From: Closterium sp. Naga37s-1 | Taxonomy: Eukaryota; Streptophyta; Zygnematophyceae; Desmidiales; Closteriaceae | Assembly: GCA_947471745.1 (NCBI GenBank) | Contig: CANJKZ010000065.1 | Location: 1,100,001-1,164,000 of the forward strand | DNA length: 64,000 nt | Direction: 5' to 3' | Notes under the pieces: generated by a model | What the model was told of the DNA's origin: nothing | The model's database searches: none | Seen by the model: only the letters and a program-made list of their open reading frames with translations | Made by a program: the position numbers and the translations under genes | Part shown: positions 49,620 through 59,112 of the stretch, one piece after another | Layout: every line of letters starts with the position of its first letter | Numbering within the stretch: position 1 is the first letter of the stretch

Positions 49620-50860
49620 CGGGCAGAAGCCGGCCAGTGCAGGGCACAGGGCAGGCAGCAGCAAGGGGCGGCAAGCGGGTTGCAAGAGGCGGTGCGCAGG
49701 CTGCAAGAGGGGCGGCTCGGGGGCCTAGGGGCGGCTGGCGGGCCTAGGGGCGGCGCGTGGGGCTGCAGGGGCTGCGAGAGGGCCGCAAGGGGTGGCTAGC
49801 AGGGCAGCATGGGCGGCTAGAGGGCCACCAGGGGCGGCGTGCAGGGCTGCAAGGGTGGCTCGCGGGCTGCAGGGGCGAGGGCGGGCCGCAACGGGCGGCG
49901 CGCGGGGCTTGGGGTCGACGGGCGGGCCGCAAGGGGCGGCGCGCAGGGCAGCAGAGGCGACGGGCGGGCCGGGGCCTATGGGCGACGGGCGGGCCGGGCC
50001 TAGGGTCGACGGGTGGGCCGGGGCCTAGGGGCGACGGGCGGGCCGGGGCCTAAAGTCGACGGGCGGGCCGGGCTAGGGGCGACGGGCGGGCCGGGGCCTA
50101 AAGTCGACTGGCGGGCCGGGCTAGGGTCGAATGGGGGGGGGGGGGGGGCGGGCCTAGGGTCGACGGGTGGGCGCGCGGGGCCTAGGGGCGACGGGCGGGC
50201 CGGGGCCTAAGGTCGACGGGCGGGCGGGGCCTAAAGTCGACGGGCGGGCCGGGCCTAAGGTCAACGGGCAGGCGCGCGGGTCAGTAGGGTCGACGCGCGG
50301 GCCTGGGCCTAGGGGCGACGGGCGGGCGCGGGGCCTAGGGTCGACGGGCGGGTTGGGCTAGGGTCGACGTGTGGGCCGGGCCTAGGGTCAACGGGCGGGC
50401 GCGCGGGGCAGCAGGGGCGACATGCGAGCCGGGGCCTAGGGTCGACGGGCGGGCCGGGCTAGGGTCGACGGGCGGGCCGGGCCTAAGGTCGACGGGCGAG
50501 CGCGCGGGGCAGCAAGGGCGATGGGTGGGCCGGGGCCTAGGGTCGATGGGCGCGCGGAGCCTAGGGTCGACGGGCGGGCCGGGCTAGGGTCGACGGGTGG
50601 GCCGGGCCTAGGGTCGACGGGCGGGCGCGCGGGGCAGCAGGGGCGACGGGCGGGCCGGGGCCTAGGGTCGACGGGCGCGCGGGGCCTAGGGTCGACGGGC
50701 GGGCCGCAAGGGGCGGGCGCACAGGGCCTAGGGTCGATTGGCGGGCCGCAAGAGGGCGGCGCGCGGGGCAGTTGGTGCAGCACGAGGGCTGCAGAGGGCG
50801 GCACGAGAGCCAGCAGGGCAGCTTGTGGGGCAGCGCTGTGGTGGGCCCTAAAAAATCGGT
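49620..50860 (-). repeat. GC-rich leader minisatellite of element A2
   Basis: Dozens of imperfect units built on GGGTCGACGGGCGGGCCGGG and GCCTAGGGTCGACGG (plus strand), between LTR and gag. No true coding content. Confidence 0.9.
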
Positions 50861-50887
50861 CCTAACGAAGGACCTGCTCTGAAACCA

Positions 50888-51011
50888 TGTCAAAGAAATG
50901 AACGAGAATGAATTAACTATGAAAGAGTTTGGGTACAAGTGCTAACCCTAATTGGGTTGTACCCCTTATGGGCTACCCCACTATAGCCTACACAAAGTAA
51001 GCAATATGACA
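50888..51011 (-). repeat. 5' LTR of element A2
   Basis: 124 bp; on the minus strand TGTCATATTGC...TTTCTTTGACA. Close to the A3 LTR (GTGTAGGCTATAGTGGGGTA shared). Confidence 0.88.
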
Positions 51012-51193
51012 TTTCAACAGTTTCAGTTTCTGTGCTGTAGCAGTATTGATGAGGCTGTGGCTGGCTCCCCCATCTACGAATATTTTAACTAAGTCTGTCC
51101 CAATTTTCCCACTAAGCAGTATGGGGCTATCTACCGTGGTACCCTCCTTATTCGGCCGGGTGTGGTCGATTGCGTGAACCGGCACAATCACTC
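51012..51193 (-). pseudogene. Gypsy aspartic protease, interrupted
   Basis: IFVDGGASHSLINTATAQKL is the retropepsin active-site region (D-G-G here instead of the commoner D-S/T-G). The frame is cut after LKLLK by the A2 LTR. Confidence 0.85.
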
Positions 51194-51256
51194 GGTAAGG
51201 GTCGGTTGGGTCAGGCGAGCGGTGTGACTTGTCAGTAGTGGGCCTTGTTGTCAGAA

Positions 51257-51391
51257 TGTTATATTTGTCTAGCCTGCAGTGGGGTACTCAATAGTGAGTA
51301 CAGCCCAATCTAGGGTTTGCTATATGTACTCAATTGCTTGCTAGTGCAACCTCCCTTTCTCGTTTCTAACTTTCAACTGCTGTTTCCAACA
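51257..51391 (+). repeat. solo LTR related to family A
   Basis: 135 bp, TGTTATATT...TTTCCAACA. Its middle (GCAGTGGGGTA, GAGTACAGCCCAATCTAGGG) aligns with the A1-A3 LTR core. Lies between Gypsy gag and protease. No clear target duplication was found, so the exact ends are tentative. Confidence 0.55.
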
Positions 51392-51432
51392 CCTGTCTGT
51401 TACTGACTCCCAGCGTTTCCCTGCTGCTTGGT

Positions 51433-52248
51433 CTATTTCTGCTGCTCAGCTTCCCCCTTTCCCTTAGTGTTTTCCGGGCATTCGCTTTTGCGGTGTCCCG
51501 GCCGATTGCACGCAAAGCAGCGCCCTTTAAATGATGTGGCAGCGGCATTCGCGGCGACGGCACGTATCGTAGCGCCCTCGTTCGTCCCACGAGATCGATG
51601 TCCCCAGTTGTTGCTACTTCCGTAGGACCCCGGTCTCGGTCGGCGGAAGAAATCGAGTTTCTCCGCCATAGCGAGAATCTCCTGAAAATCGGTGACTCCG
51701 CGGAGCTGGATTTCCTGAGCAATGTCGTGCTTCAGGCCGCCAATGTAATGGTTGATGCGCTCAGATTCGTGCATGTAGCCCACCTTCTCACACGGCGCCA
51801 GAAACCCGCTGGTGTAATCTTGGACGGAACCGAGTTGGCGCCAAGTGCGGACCTTCTGACGCGCCGCGATCGAAGCCGCAATTGGCTCAAATCGGGCACG
51901 TAGATCTGCGCACCATGCGTCCCACATGCGATATTGGGGCACCTCCACGAAATACGATTGCGCCCAGGGTCCGGTTTGTCCTTCCCGTGTCGGTAGAGTC
52001 GCGTAGTCCATCGGCTTTGTGACGATGATACGCCACCAATCCATGGCAGGTCCTCGTAGCAATGGCACGGCGTAGCAGATTTTCGCCGTATCCTCTGAGA
52101 CGTAGTTGGCGTCGAAGAAAACGTTCAACGTGAACAGCCACACCTGAACGGTAGGACCACCCCGTTGACTCGGGTCAAAGCATGGCGGACGCTGCGGCTT
52201 CAGTGGCATCGGCGCCTGCATTGTTGATTCGTCGGCCGGCACAGACAT
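51433..52248 (-). CDS. Gypsy gag polyprotein with CCHC zinc knuckle
   Basis: 271 residues, uninterrupted. The retrotransposon gag domain occupies the centre (WLFTLNVFFDANYVSEDTAK, WWRIIVTKP, MWDAWCADLRARFEP, VQDYTSGFLAPCEKVGYM, INHYIGGLKHDIAQEIQL). A knuckle CFACNRPGHRKSECP (C-x2-C-x4-H-x4-C) follows near residue 250. Forms the particle that packages element RNA. The element is broken downstream, so at most a gag-only product. Confidence 0.88.
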   Translation of the reverse strand: MSVPADESTMQAPMPLKPQRPPCFDPSQRGGPTVQVWLFTLNVFFDANYVSEDTAKICYAVPLLRGPAMDWWRIIVTKPMDYATLPTREGQTGPWAQSYFVEVPQYRMWDAWCADLRARFEPIAASIAARQKVRTWRQLGSVQDYTSGFLAPCEKVGYMHESERINHYIGGLKHDIAQEIQLRGVTDFQEILAMAEKLDFFRRPRPGSYGSSNNWGHRSRGTNEGATIRAVAANAAATSFKGRCFACNRPGHRKSECPENTKGKGEAEQQK

Positions 52249-52285
52249 TGTGACGCGGGTTTAACTCCTGGCCGCATTCGTTGCC

Positions 52286-52573
52286 TCAGGGTGTGTCGTG
52301 CCGTGGTCGTCGTCTCCGTCGGTTGCGGACGACGCCATCATTGGCTGCGCTCGCGGGTTGCCCCACACTTCCGTGTTGTGATGCCTGTGGTGCAGATTGT
52401 CCCGGAGTGCCAGGTGCTTGCGAATGTGCTTGCTGTGCTCGTGCGACGTCATTCTGCAGGGACGTGCGTTCTGCCGTCAGTGCGGCGATTTCTTCAGAGC
52501 TTTTGCGAAGTTGCTGCAGCAGTTCGTTCAGACGGTCCAGCGTGAGTGTAGCGACGTCGATGTGTTCGACCAT
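52286..52573 (-). other. small ORF upstream of Gypsy gag
   Basis: 95 codons (MVEHIDVATLTLDRLNELLQ, then a helical Leu/Glu/Ala stretch). Ends 37 bases before the gag ATG in a different frame. It is either an N-terminal gag part split by a frameshift or a separate leader ORF. Confidence 0.5.
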
Positions 52574-52943
52574 GTCGAAGGGCGTTGGCTCTGCTTAGTC
52601 TAGGCGCAGTCGTGGCTGCACGCATTTACGAGAGAACACGAGGGCAGCGGCTCCTAGGTGCTAAGGGGCGTGAGTCCCTTTGAGTGAAAAATCAAAAGTT
52701 GATTTCCTGGGGTGCGGAGATCCGCGGTCCGAAAAGGAAAGTGGCTCTGAATACCAAGTGTTACGGGTGCAATGAATTGAGGTAGCGAGGATCGCACTAG
52801 AGTGTTCAATGAGTACAAAGTATAAGCGAAGGCATGAGCGAATACTTATATGCGAAACATGCAAATGGTAACGCGGTGCGTGCGAGCTAGCTAGTGCTAC
52901 GCTGGCGCAAGGTTCGTGTCAAACTGTGTGTTTGTGTTCTCTC

Positions 52944-53385
52944 TGTTGGGCTGAAAAAGTCCTTAGGATCGTTTAAGACTAAACTCTCAGTGTGGTGATG
53001 TATTAGCGGAAGCGTAATAGTGAAGTAATTGAACCACCTTGCACTAGTATGTGAGAACAAGATAAGTTGATTATAGCAAAGAGATACAAGGTTTTATATG
53101 ATTACAAGGAATACGAAAGGTTTAACTGTAACTGCTGTTGCGGTTCGATATAGCGACGACTCGGGTAACTGCTCAATAGCGAGTCGGTTATTTGTCCTTG
53201 CTGTCGCGCTGCCTTTGTTGAGTCAAAGGTTGCTGACCTTTGACCTTCGCTTCAACCTCCTGTTGTTGTCGCCTTGTCAACCGCCTTGCTGTACCTTGGT
53301 TGACTTGGTGTTGCTTTGTTGTAGTTCGCTTTGCTTACGTTGTAGTGTTCGACATTTCAGAAGCGCAAATTAGATGTTTCCAACA
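52944..53385 (-). repeat. 3' LTR of Copia element B
   Basis: 442 bp, minus strand TGTTGGAAACATC...TTTTTCAGCCCAACA. Colinear with the 431-bp LTR of element C. Confidence 0.9.
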
Positions 53386-53882
53386 CTCCCTTTTGCTTCT
53401 GGAGTGTCATCGCCTTCATTGCTGGTGACGTGGCCCTGTCCAATCAGCGGCATGCAGTACTCGAACTTCTGCTTTCCGAGTTTCTTGGTCAGGTAATCTG
53501 CTGCCATCTCGGACGTGGGGCAGTAGGATAGCTCGAGTCTCCCTTTCTTGATCTTGTCCTTCACGAAGAAATAGCGCAGGGCAATGTGCTTCGTTCGGTT
53601 CGCGAACCCGCTCTTGTTCGCTATGCGAATTGCAGATTTGTTGTCGCCGAAGAGGGAGAAGCTGGGTAACTGGGCCAGCTTTGCTTCTTCCAGTAGTTCG
53701 TGAAGGTACAGCCCTTCCTTGGTGGCTGAGCAGAGTGCAATATATTCTACTTCAGCAGAGGAGAGAGCAAATAGTTCTTGCTTGCTCGACTGCCACGAGA
53801 TAGGACCGACGGGCTCAAGTCGATAGATGTAGCCGGTGCGCGATCGCCTGTTATCAGAATCGCATGCATGGTCAGCATCCAC
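53370..53882 (-). pseudogene. Copia B RNase H domain
   Basis: Open stretch with RSRTGYIYRLEPVGPISWQS, SSAEVEYIALCSATKE, FGDNKSAIRIANKSGFANRT and ADYLTKKLGKQKFEY, the usual Copia RNase H order. Stop codon lies in the first bases of the LTR (GSVGNI*), as in other Copia elements. Separated from RT by stops. Confidence 0.9.
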
Positions 53883-54047
53883 TTAGCCGATTAGCTTTGG
53901 AGTAGTGGTTCCGGTCTTGTGGTAGGTTAGGCCGATCGTAGGTGTGCTGACGAGGTAGTGTAACGCGCGGTCGAGTTCCGCCATGTGCTCTGCTTTGGGC
54001 CGTTTGAGATAGGTAGCAACCTGGCTTGCTGAGTACGACAGGTCTGG

Positions 54048-54914
54048 TCAGCAGGTAACGGCTGCGAAGAGTAAGCATCCAAGTTTCCACTGGTAGTCGC
54101 GTAGTCCGGCAGGTCCGAGCGGATTAGACTTTTCCTGGTGATTTCCTGCGATGTAACGATAGGACGTGGATATGGCGGCTGGCGATAATCCAAAGCGTTT
54201 GGCGATCGTTTCGGCGTATTTTGCGGTGCTGAGGTAGATCGCGTTCTCTCCGTCGAGTATGTTGAGTCCCAGGTACTGGGTTACGGTGGAAGAGACCGTG
54301 AGTGAGAGATCCCGTTGTAGCTCCCCTTCAAACCAGGTGGTGATGTCGTTGGTAGAGCCTATGTAGAGCAGGTCGTCTACGTACACAATCAACAGGATGT
54401 ATTCGGCTTCCTTCGTGAGTCTGTACATGCCCTTGTCGTGTGGTAGTTGCTGAAAGCTGATGCGGATTAATTGGATGTGTAGGTACTGCTGCCACAGCCT
54501 TGGAGCTTGCTTGATGCCGTACAGAGACTTCAGCAGCTGACAAATTTGATTAGGGTCTGTATCGGATCCGTGTGGTTGCTCGACGAAGATTTCGGCGTCG
54601 ACGGGAGCATAGAGAAACGCGTTAGCTACGTCAATTTGGCGGAGCTTCTTCTGCGTCATGGCGACTATCACGAGGAGGATTCGCAAAAAGGGATGTCGGC
54701 TGAGTGGCGCGAAAGTCTCAGTGAAATCTTGTCTGTGCTCTTGGTCGAAGCCACGCACGACCCATCGTGCTTTGAATTTGTCAATTGTCCCGTCAGCTTT
54801 AGTTTTCACGCGGAAGACCCATTTTCCCGTGAGAATGGTTTTGTTGCGTGCCACTCCGATGGGTACTATCTTCCAGGTGTTTCTGTCTTCCAGCGCTTTT
54901 AACTCCCTGTCCAT
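54048..54914 (-). pseudogene. Copia B reverse transcriptase
   Basis: 288-codon open stretch: NKTILTGKWVFRVKTKADG, KARWVVRGFDQEHRQDF, QIDVANAFLYAPVDAEIFVEQP, SLYGIKQAPRLW, YILLIVYVDDLLYIGS (catalytic YVDD) and YLGLNIL. Terminates at a TGA before the RNase H linker and further stops follow, so the polyprotein is broken. Confidence 0.92.
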
Positions 54915-55486
54915 GGCTTCTCGCCATTTTTCTCGCCATTCTGCTGAACCGTAGCAGGCTCTCGCGACATCGATGCGCCATGGACTACGGTGACGAGTCC
55001 AAGAATCTGCAGCCCACTCTGTGTGTAGCGAGGGAGGTTTGGGTCCTCGGGATAAACTGCTTCGTCTCCCGCTTCTGGATCAGGTAAGAAGTTGGGGCCT
55101 ATGCGTTCTGAAATGTTTGTGTTGACCGGCTGGGGTATAACGTAACTATTGTCGGCGAAGTCGTAGTAGACTTTGGCGTTGATGTTTTCGCGAGGGTTTT
55201 CGTCGTCCATCGGAACGGGTACCGAGCAGTAGGGAAGAGGTCCGGCATCCTCCGATGCTCCGTCCATGTTTTGTTCATCCCAGCCAGCCTCATCTGCTGG
55301 CGAGGCGAAGGCTCGGTTGCCACGGAAGCCGCCCGTGAGGTCTTGTTCTGCTGCCAAGTTGTCCAGGTACATTTGGAGAGTTATTCGTTCGTCGAAAATC
55401 ACGTCACGTGCTGCTACTGTTTCCTTCGAGTGGACGTCGAAAATCTTCCATGCGTTGTAATGTTTTTCAATGCCCAGGTGTAATCC

Positions 55487-56240
55487 TCATTGTGCGCGTT
55501 GTGAGAATTGTCCAGCTCGTGCAGTGTGGGGTCGGTGCTGTACCATGCAGCCAAAAACTCGTAACATTTTTGTGTTGCCCAATTTTCCTGTCCTCAGCAG
55601 ATGCGGTGATGCATTGTTCGGAAGCGAAGATGACAAAAGCAAGTTGTGTAACAGCACAGCGTGGTCCATCGCCTTAGGCCATTGATGGTTGGGTAGTCGC
55701 ATGCCACGTAGCAGCTTGCGCATGGTGTTCTGGAGGGTCCTATTCATCCTTTCTGCCACACCTTGCTGTTGATGAGCGTAGGGAAGAGAGATGAGTCTCT
55801 TGATGCCTCTCTTTGCCAGGTATTGCTTGAAGCGCTGTGATTGATATTCTCCTCCCCCGTCTAACTGGAAACTTTTCAGCTTCACTCCTAATTCCCTCTC
55901 TGCTACTGGGAGCCAAGCGACGAAGTCTTCGAAGGCCATGTCGCGACTTGGAAGATTGAGGTGCCAGACATATCTGGTGGCGGCGTCGATGAACGTGATT
56001 ACGTAGTTGCATGTCGCTGTAGACCTTCTCCAGTGGTGCATATGCTGGCGTGCTCGGGTTGTGGTGAGATACGAATGGCTGATGAAGTAAGTCGGCTTCA
56101 GGACAGGTAAAGCAGGTTTTGCGGACTCGTTGAAGTTCTCTTCCGTCGGGTAAGAGTAGTGAATCTTTGTCGAGAACTCCTGCTCTTATCGTGTTGTTCA
56201 GTGTCGTGTTGCTCGGATGTCCTAGCCTTTGATGCCACAA
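55487..56240 (-). pseudogene. Copia B GAG-pre-integrase and integrase
   Basis: MWHQRLGHPSNTTLNNTIRAG (pre-integrase, from 56240) and the integrase core (FIDAATRYVWHLNL; LDGGGEYQSQRFKQYL; HQQQGVAERMNRTLQNTMR), in two frames separated by a frameshift around 56040. The catalytic D, D, E positions are still visible. Confidence 0.9.
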
Positions 56241-56655
56241 TGATTTGTCGGCGCGATGTCCAGGTGAACGTTTGTACAGGTCGGAGTTGGAGTAGAAACC
56301 TGCAGTGATGTTAGCACTTCTGTGGATGTCTCGTGGAGTAGGAGTCAGCTGTTGAGCGGGAGTCGGTGTTTATGAAGAGCTGGCGATTGGTGCAGGTGCT
56401 GTTGTTGTTGCTTCTGCTTCTGCCGATGTTGCTGCTGCTGGTGTTGTCTTTGTTGTTGGCGATTTTGGTGCTGCTGCTGTTGTCTGTTGAAACACTGCTA
56501 ACGCCCTTGTCCGTTCTGCTTCAAGTATAGTGTGTGAGTAACAGAAGCCTCCGGGGCTGAAGTCTGAGTCGAGATCTGGTGGGTGCGACCAAGTGGTGAA
56601 GTTGATGATCGCGTCGCTGTCAGCAGTTCCTTGACCTGGGACGAAGTCGAGAACG

Positions 56656-56786
56656 TGTCAAACTTATACATAGCTTACATTGTGTAGGCTATAGTGGGGT
56701 AGCCCATAAGGGGTACAACCCAATTAGGGTTAGTACTTGTACCCAACTCTTTCATAGTTCATCCATTCTCGTTCATTATTTTGACA
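56656..56786 (+). repeat. 5' LTR of element A3
   Basis: 131 bp; nearly the same as the A2 LTR on the opposite strand (GTGTAGGCTATAGTGGGGTA, GGGGTACAACCCAATTAGGG). Confidence 0.88.
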
Positions 56787-56879
56787 TGGTTTCATAGCAG
56801 GTCCTCCGCTAGGACCGTTTTTTTTCCTTGGGCCCACCACAGCGCTACCCCGCTAGCCGCCCACTACAGCCCTCGCGCT

Positions 56880-57920
56880 GCCCCTACTGCCTGTCGCAAC
56901 AATTAGGCCCCTAGGCTCGTCACCCTAGACCCGTCGCTCCGCGGCCCGTCGCCCCTAGGCCCCGTCGCCCTCGGCATCGTCGCCCCTCGACCCTTCGCCC
57001 TAGGCCACGTCGCTCCGCGGCCCGTCGCCCCTAGGCCCCGTCGCCCTAGGCCACGTCGCCCCTAGGCCCCGTCGCCCTCGGCCCCGTCGCCCCTCGGCCC
57101 TACGCCCTAGGCCCCGTCGCCCTGCGGCCCCCGTCGCCCTAGGCCCCGTCGCCCCGCGGCCCCTGTCGCCCACGGCCCTTCGCCCTAGGCCCTGTCGCCC
57201 TAGGCCCCGCTGCCCTCGGCCCCGTCGCCCCGCGGCCCGTCGCCCTAGGCCCCGTCGCCCCACGCCCTTATGTCGCCCTAGGCCCCGTCGCCCCGCGGCC
57301 CCCGTCGCCCTAGACCCCGTCGCCCCGCGGCCCCCCGTCGCCCTAGGCCCCGTCGCCCAGCGGCCCCCCGTCGCCCTAGGACCCGACGCCCCGCGGCCCC
57401 GTCGCCCTATGGCCCGTCGCCCTAGGCCTCGTCGCCCTCGGGCCTGTCGCCCTAGGCCCGTCGCCCTAGGCCCTGTCGCCCCACGGCCCCGGGCCTTCGT
57501 TTCTGGCCCCGTGGCCCTTCGTTCCTGGCCCCGCGGCCCGTCGCCCCTAGGCCCCCGGCCCCTCGGCCCCCTTTGTTCCTGGCCCCGCGGCCTGTCGCCC
57601 CTAGGCCCCAGGCCCCTCGGCCCCTTTGTTCCTAGCCCCGCGGCCCGACGCCCCTAGGCCCCAGGCCCCTCGGCCCCTTCGTTCTTGGCCCCGCGGCCCG
57701 TCGCCCCTAGGCCCCCGGCCCCTCGCCCCCCCTACCCTCGTTCCGGGCCCCGCGGCCTAACGCCCCTAGGCCCCAGGCCCCTCGGTCCCTTCATTCCTGG
57801 CCCCACGGCCCGTCGCCCCTAGGACCCCGGCCACTCCCCCCCCCCCCCCCCCCCTTTCGTTCCTGGCCCCGCGGCCCGACGCCCCTAGGCCCCCGGCCCC
57901 TCGGCCCGTTGCTCCTGGCC
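56880..57920 (+). repeat. GC-rich leader minisatellite of element A3
   Basis: Tandem units built on CCCTAGGCCCCGTCGCCC and CCGCGGCCCCGTCGCC. Shares the word CCCTAGGCCC with the A2 leader but has a different period and spacer. Confidence 0.9.
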
Positions 57921-58014
57921 CCCCGGCCCCTTGGCCCCTGCTGCTGCTACTACTGCTACTACTGCTGCTGCTACTGCTGCTGCTGCTATTGTTGCTCCTG
58001 CGTGCTGTGCCACT

Positions 58015-59111
58015 ATGGCTTTGCTTCGAGTTCTCGCGTTCGATCATGAGGGCAGACTGATTCAGTTTGACACGTGGCTCGACGACCTGCAGCTGTACCT
58101 ACTGAGCGATTCTAAGGACAGTGTTTCGCTGTTTGACCTCGCGTCAGGCGCCGCTACTGCCCCTCCCGCCCCAGCTGACAGTGTGACTCGCTCACAATGG
58201 CTTACTCGCGATGCTGCTGCCCGCTTAGCCATTCGCAAGCACCTGCCGTTAGCCGAATACGCTCACATCGGACAGCACAGGCACTGTACGATGCTGTAGT
58301 CGCTCGCTACTCCTCGCCTGCCACTACTGCTCTAGGCCGCCTGCTTCTGCCCTACCTGTTCCCCGAGCTGTCAGCCTTTGCCATAGTAGAGGACCTTGTT
58401 TCCCACCTGCGCACTAGCGACGCCCGCTACCGCGCTACCGTCCCTGCTGAGTTCCTTGACAGGAACCAGCCCCAGATGTTCATCACCCTCTACTTCATAG
58501 TCACTCGCCTCCCTGACTCTCTTCGCTCTGTCAGGGACCAATTTCTCTCACTTGACCCCACCTCCCTCACTGTTGACCTACTCGAGCAGCACCTCCTCGC
58601 AGCTGAGACTAGTGCAGTTCCTGTAGGTGCTGCTCGTGGCACTCCGCGCCCGCCCTTCTTTGAGGGGTGCTCCCCCTCCCCCCTTGCCCCCTCCTACGCC
58701 TCTGCTGCTGCTGCAGACGTCCCTATTGCTGAGGACGTAGGGGCTGCTTCTGCAAGTGGGAAGCGCCGCAGCAGCAAGGGCAAGGGTGGCAGGGGTGGTG
58801 GAGGTGGCAGCAGGAGTGGTGGTGGGGGCTGCAGTGGAGGTGGTGGAGGCAGTGGAGGTAGTGGCGGTGGTGGGACTGGTGGCAGGGGTGGGGGCTCTGG
58901 TGGCAGGGGTGGGGGCTCTGGTGGCGGGGGTGGGGGCTCTGGTGGCGGCGGTGGAGGTAGTGGTGGGAGTGGCGGCAGTGGCGGCGGTGGGACTGGTGGC
59001 GGTAGGACTGGAGCTCGGCGTGGAGGTTCTGGCGGTGGCCAGCGGCAGCAGCAGCAGCAGCGTCGGAGCGAGACCCAGTCGCCCCAGCAGCTTCGTGAGT
59101 GGTTGTTTTAG
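58015..59111 (+). pseudogene. A3 gag, frameshifted
   Basis: Starts MALLRVLAFDHEGRLIQFD, WLDDLQLYLLSDSKDSVSL. A frameshift near 58270 moves to TAQALYDAVVARYSSPATTA, LGRLLLPYLFPELSAF and FLDRNQPQMFITLYFIV. A Gly/Ser-rich tract (GGGGSGG) follows, then QQLREWLF and a stop. The CCHC-type knuckle lies beyond that stop. Confidence 0.88.
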
Positions 59112-59112
59112 C

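Larger units (their letters stand above)
45477..51011 (-). mobile_element. Copia-type LTR element A2, decayed and 3'-truncated
   Basis: Minus-strand element. The 5' LTR is at 50888-51011, next to primer-binding site TGGTTTCAGAGC, followed by a 1.2-kb GC-rich leader, gag, protease, integrase, Gly/Ala/Glu-rich linker and spacer up to PDARDIPTPR at 45477, where homology ends abruptly. In related elements this motif immediately precedes reverse transcriptase; RT, RNase H and the 3' LTR are missing. The 5' LTR is inserted in a Gypsy protease frame. Confidence 0.88.
51012..52943 (-). mobile_element. Gypsy-type (Ty3) element fragment
   Basis: Minus-strand order: LTR remnant 52759-52943 ending CGTAACA, primer-binding site TTGGTATTCAGAGCC (52743-52757), a small ORF, gag (51433-52248), protease start (51012-51193). 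The 5' part of the LTR is cut by Copia element B and the protease is cut by the LTR of A2, so both later elements disrupted it. Confidence 0.85.
52944..56655 (-). mobile_element. Copia-type LTR element B, decayed, 5' part missing
   Basis: Minus strand. The 3' LTR is at 52944-53385, preceded by the polypurine tract AAAAGGGAG. From 56655 downward the coding order is end of protease/linker, GAG-pre-integrase, integrase, reverse transcriptase, RNase H. The sequence at 56655-56500 is homologous to the last ~130 bases of the window (both encode LDFVP-QGTADSDAI-NF), so B and C are one family. Its 5' LTR, gag and protease are absent; the break is exactly at the A3 LTR. Confidence 0.9.

Noticed and set aside
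50888-51011. A2 LTR starting at TGTGTAGG (50994)
   Set aside because: Comparison of A1, A2 and A3 shows that similarity extends further upstream to a TGTCA start, which pairs with the TGACA end.
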